From contig URHT01000022.1 in assembly GCA_900547745.1 (NCBI GenBank), forward strand, positions 1 to 31,941: a DNA stretch of 31,941 nt, in the 5' to 3' direction. The stretch is from an uncultured Eubacteriales bacterium (GTDB lineage Bacteria > Bacillota > Clostridia > Oscillospirales > Oscillospiraceae). The position numbers and the translations under genes are program-made. Under the pieces are notes generated by a model that did no database searches, was not told the origin of the DNA, and saw nothing but the letters and a program-made list of their open reading frames with translations. The number at the start of each line of letters is the position of its first letter. The first letter of the stretch is position 1. Positions 30,342-31,941 of the stretch are shown piece after piece.

Positions 30342-30854
30342 ATGCCCAACACGGGAGAACGCCGGTTCAAGAAGGGGCAGATCATCTGCCGCCCCGGTGA
30401 GATGGAGATGAATATGTACAACATCCTCTACGGCTGCGTGGGGGTGTACACCGACTACGGCAAGCCGGAGCAGGTGGAGGTGGTGAAGCTGCGGGAGGGC
30501 GACTTCTTCAACGTCATCAGCTTTCTGGAGTCCCGGCCCCGGAACACCACGGTGGTGGCGCTGGAGCCGCTGGTGGTCAGCGAGATCTCCTTTGACAATT
30601 TCGGGAAGTACTTCCGCGACCGGCCCGCCAAGGTCATGAGCCTGCTGCAGCACATGAGCGCCCGCATCCGCCAGCTGCAGAAGGTCTATGTGGAGACATG
30701 CCACGCACTGGAGGCCTACGGCGACAAGGAGCGCCTGCAGGCAGAGCACGGCGAGTGGTACGCCCAGCACAGCAGAATGGTACACTATATCAACGCCATG
30801 TTCCCCTATCTGATGGGAAAACCGGAGAGCGGCGAGTACGCAGACGGCAAATGA
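30342..30854 (+). CDS. Cyclic-nucleotide-binding-domain protein without DNA-binding domain
   Basis: 170 residues. The jelly-roll domain (about 5-105) starts RRFKKGQIICRPGEMEMNMYNILYG and has VVKLREGDFFNVISFLESRPRNTTVVAL in the place of the phosphate-binding cassette. The usual GE-x-(A/S)LL-x-R motif is altered there, so ligand binding is uncertain. A helical tail follows (IRQLQKVYVETCHALEAYGDKERL) but no helix-turn-helix, so it is not a CRP-type transcription factor as it stands. The ATG has AGGAGGT upstream. Monocistronic. Confidence 0.85.
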   Translation: MPNTGERRFKKGQIICRPGEMEMNMYNILYGCVGVYTDYGKPEQVEVVKLREGDFFNVISFLESRPRNTTVVALEPLVVSEISFDNFGKYFRDRPAKVMSLLQHMSARIRQLQKVYVETCHALEAYGDKERLQAEHGEWYAQHSRMVHYINAMFPYLMGKPESGEYADGK

Positions 30855-30857
30855 GAG

Positions 30858-30887
30858 AAAAGCGGACACCCTCAGGTGTCCGCTTTT
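30858..30887. terminator. Bidirectional terminator
   Basis: A 13-base-pair stem AAAAGCGGACACC/GGTGTCCGCTTTT (30858-30870 with 30875-30887), loop CTCA. It ends the cyclic-nucleotide-domain gene and the convergent fibronectin-III gene. Confidence 0.92.
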
Positions 30888-30894
30888 GTATTGC

Positions 30895-31941
30895 TTACTT
30901 GCCGGGTCGTGCGGAGACGATGTTGCTGAAATCGCTGGCCGCCGTGCCCTTCACCGCCACGATCTTGTAGTAGTACGTCGTACCCGCTTTTGCGCCGGTG
31001 TTGACGTAGGAGGTGGAGGTCGTGGTATTGATCTTCGTGTACCCGCTGTTCTGCTGGGTGGAGCGATACACCTGATACTCGGTAGCACCCGGAACAGCCT
31101 TCCATGTCAGCTGGGGCTTCCCGCTGACGCTGGAATAGCCCACCGCCAGCACGGGGGCCACCTTGCCCTCGACAACCGCGCTGAAGCCCATGGACTTGCC
31201 GGAAGCGTTCAGAGCCTCCACCTTGTAGTAGTAGGTGGTGCCCAGCGCCGCGCCGGTATTGGTGTAGGTCAGCGCCTTGGTGGTGTTGATGACGCTGTAC
31301 GCGCCGTTCTTGCTGGTAGAGCGGTACACCTTGTAGGATGCCGCGCCGCTGACAGCCTTCCACGTCAGCTGGGGCTTGCCGCTGGTGGAAGAATGTCCCA
31401 TGGTCAGGGTCGTCACCGTGGCCCGTCCGCTGACGATGTTGCTGTACGCGCTCTCACCGGCGCTGTTGACGGCCTTGACCTTGTAATAGTAGGTCACACC
31501 AGCTTTCGCGCCGGTGTTGGTATAGCTGGTGGCGGTGACAGTGCCCAGCAGGCTGTAAGTCCCGTTCTGGCTGGTGGCGCGATAGACCTTGTAGGAGGTC
31601 GCGCCGCTGACGGCATTCCACGTCAGCATAGGCTTACCGCTGGACGCGGAATTACCGATCTTCACCACCGGCGCGGACGGCTTGGGCGTCACGGATTTGA
31701 CCTTGCCGCTGACGATGTTGCTGTACGGGCTCAACCCGGCGTCGTTGCAGGCTTTCACGCGGTAGTAGTAGGTCGTACCGGCTTTCGCCCCCGTGTTGGT
31801 ATAGCTGGTGGCGGTGACAGTGCCCAGCAGGCTATACCCGGAGCCTCTGGACGTAGAGCGATAGATGCGGTAGGATGTTGCGCCGTACACCGCGTTCCAT
31901 GTCAGCATGGGCTTCCCGCTGGTGGCGGAGTTGCCGAGCTT
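30895..31941 (-). CDS. Fibronectin type III repeat protein (C-terminal part)
   Basis: The frame is open to the window edge, so only the last 348 residues are seen; the start, and any signal peptide or catalytic domain, is outside. Four tandem FnIII-like modules of 82-93 residues are present (31663-31941, 31402-31662, 31144-31401, 30895-31143), each with SGKP-x-LTW, a Y-x-VYR core strand and TYYYKV. The protein ends ARPGK without a sortase or membrane anchor. Such modules are usually found in secreted or cell-surface proteins, often beside hydrolase or adhesion domains. A first Met inside module one (31906-31908) is a shadow start in a repeat. Confidence 0.9.
   Translation of the reverse strand, partial: KLGNSATSGKPMLTWNAVYGATSYRIYRSTSRGSGYSLLGTVTATSYTNTGAKAGTTYYYRVKACNDAGLSPYSNIVSGKVKSVTPKPSAPVVKIGNSASSGKPMLTWNAVSGATSYKVYRATSQNGTYSLLGTVTATSYTNTGAKAGVTYYYKVKAVNSAGESAYSNIVSGRATVTTLTMGHSSTSGKPQLTWKAVSGAASYKVYRSTSKNGAYSVINTTKALTYTNTGAALGTTYYYKVEALNASGKSMGFSAVVEGKVAPVLAVGYSSVSGKPQLTWKAVPGATEYQVYRSTQQNSGYTKINTTTSTSYVNTGAKAGTTYYYKIVAVKGTAASDFSNIVSARPGK
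31514..31833. repeat. Identical 41-base blocks in neighbouring FnIII modules
   Basis: 31514-31554 and 31793-31833 are identical over 41 bases, 279 bases (93 codons) apart, while the surrounding module sequence differs. This suggests recent duplication or gene conversion between the first two visible modules. Confidence 0.8.

Noticed and set aside
31663..31941. Fibronectin-III repeats as a CRISPR-like or mobile repeat array
   Set aside because: The repeats keep a single reading frame with protein-level conservation and module lengths of 82-93 codons.

Overview
This 31.9 kb window reads as chromosomal DNA of a GC-rich, endospore-forming clostridium. The inference to an Oscillospiraceae-like gut lineage rests on high GC with low-GC promoter islands, strong AGGAGG ribosome sites, ATG/GTG/TTG starts, and the presence of spoIIR, addAB, mrnC, rqcH and a CplR/Lsa-type ABC-F gene. 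I see no insertion sequence, phage gene, CRISPR array or rRNA.

Layout. (1) 1-73: tRNA-Arg(ACG), minus strand. (2) 206-3521: a self-contained plus-strand unit with its own promoter and terminator. It encodes an ABC exporter, an HPr-kinase-like P-loop protein, a PqqD-like protein and a compact S24/S26-type peptidase, joined by ATGA overlaps. It looks like a peptide modification/export (RiPP-type) cassette without a visible precursor. (3) 3541-5932: a DUF1538 membrane protein with an internal duplication plus a tandem PII-like protein, preceded by a leader that can form two competing folds. (4) 5997-12452 and 12445-15762: housekeeping genes yigZ-like, GNAT, hflX, rpmE, addA and addB. (5) 15845-21191: a six-gene minus-strand group: FecCD-type permease, ATPase, methyltransferase, lipoprotein, XdhC-family protein and P-loop NTPase. 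It suggests metal (perhaps molybdate/tungstate) uptake coupled to molybdenum-hydroxylase maturation. (6) 21233-24082: spoIIR, ispE and a DUF1015 gene. (7) 24271-27244: DUF378 protein, a membrane protein, and a Lsa/CplR-like ABC-F gene behind a 230-base leader with a six-residue ORF, an intrinsic terminator and a matching antiterminator arm. (8) 27244-30202: mrnC, rqcH and a zinc-protease-like gene cut by an in-frame TAG. (9) 30342-30854: a cyclic-nucleotide-binding-domain protein. (10) 30895-31941: the 3' part of a gene for a fibronectin-III-repeat protein.

The observations I rate highest are the four-gene peptide cassette, the antibiotic-type attenuator before the ABC-F gene, the forespore-type promoter of spoIIR placed so that its transcript starts inside a terminator hairpin, the switch-like leader of the DUF1538/PII pair, and the metal-uptake/XdhC operon with repeat-rich promoter DNA. 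All functional statements come from reading motifs by eye; no database search or folding calculation was run.
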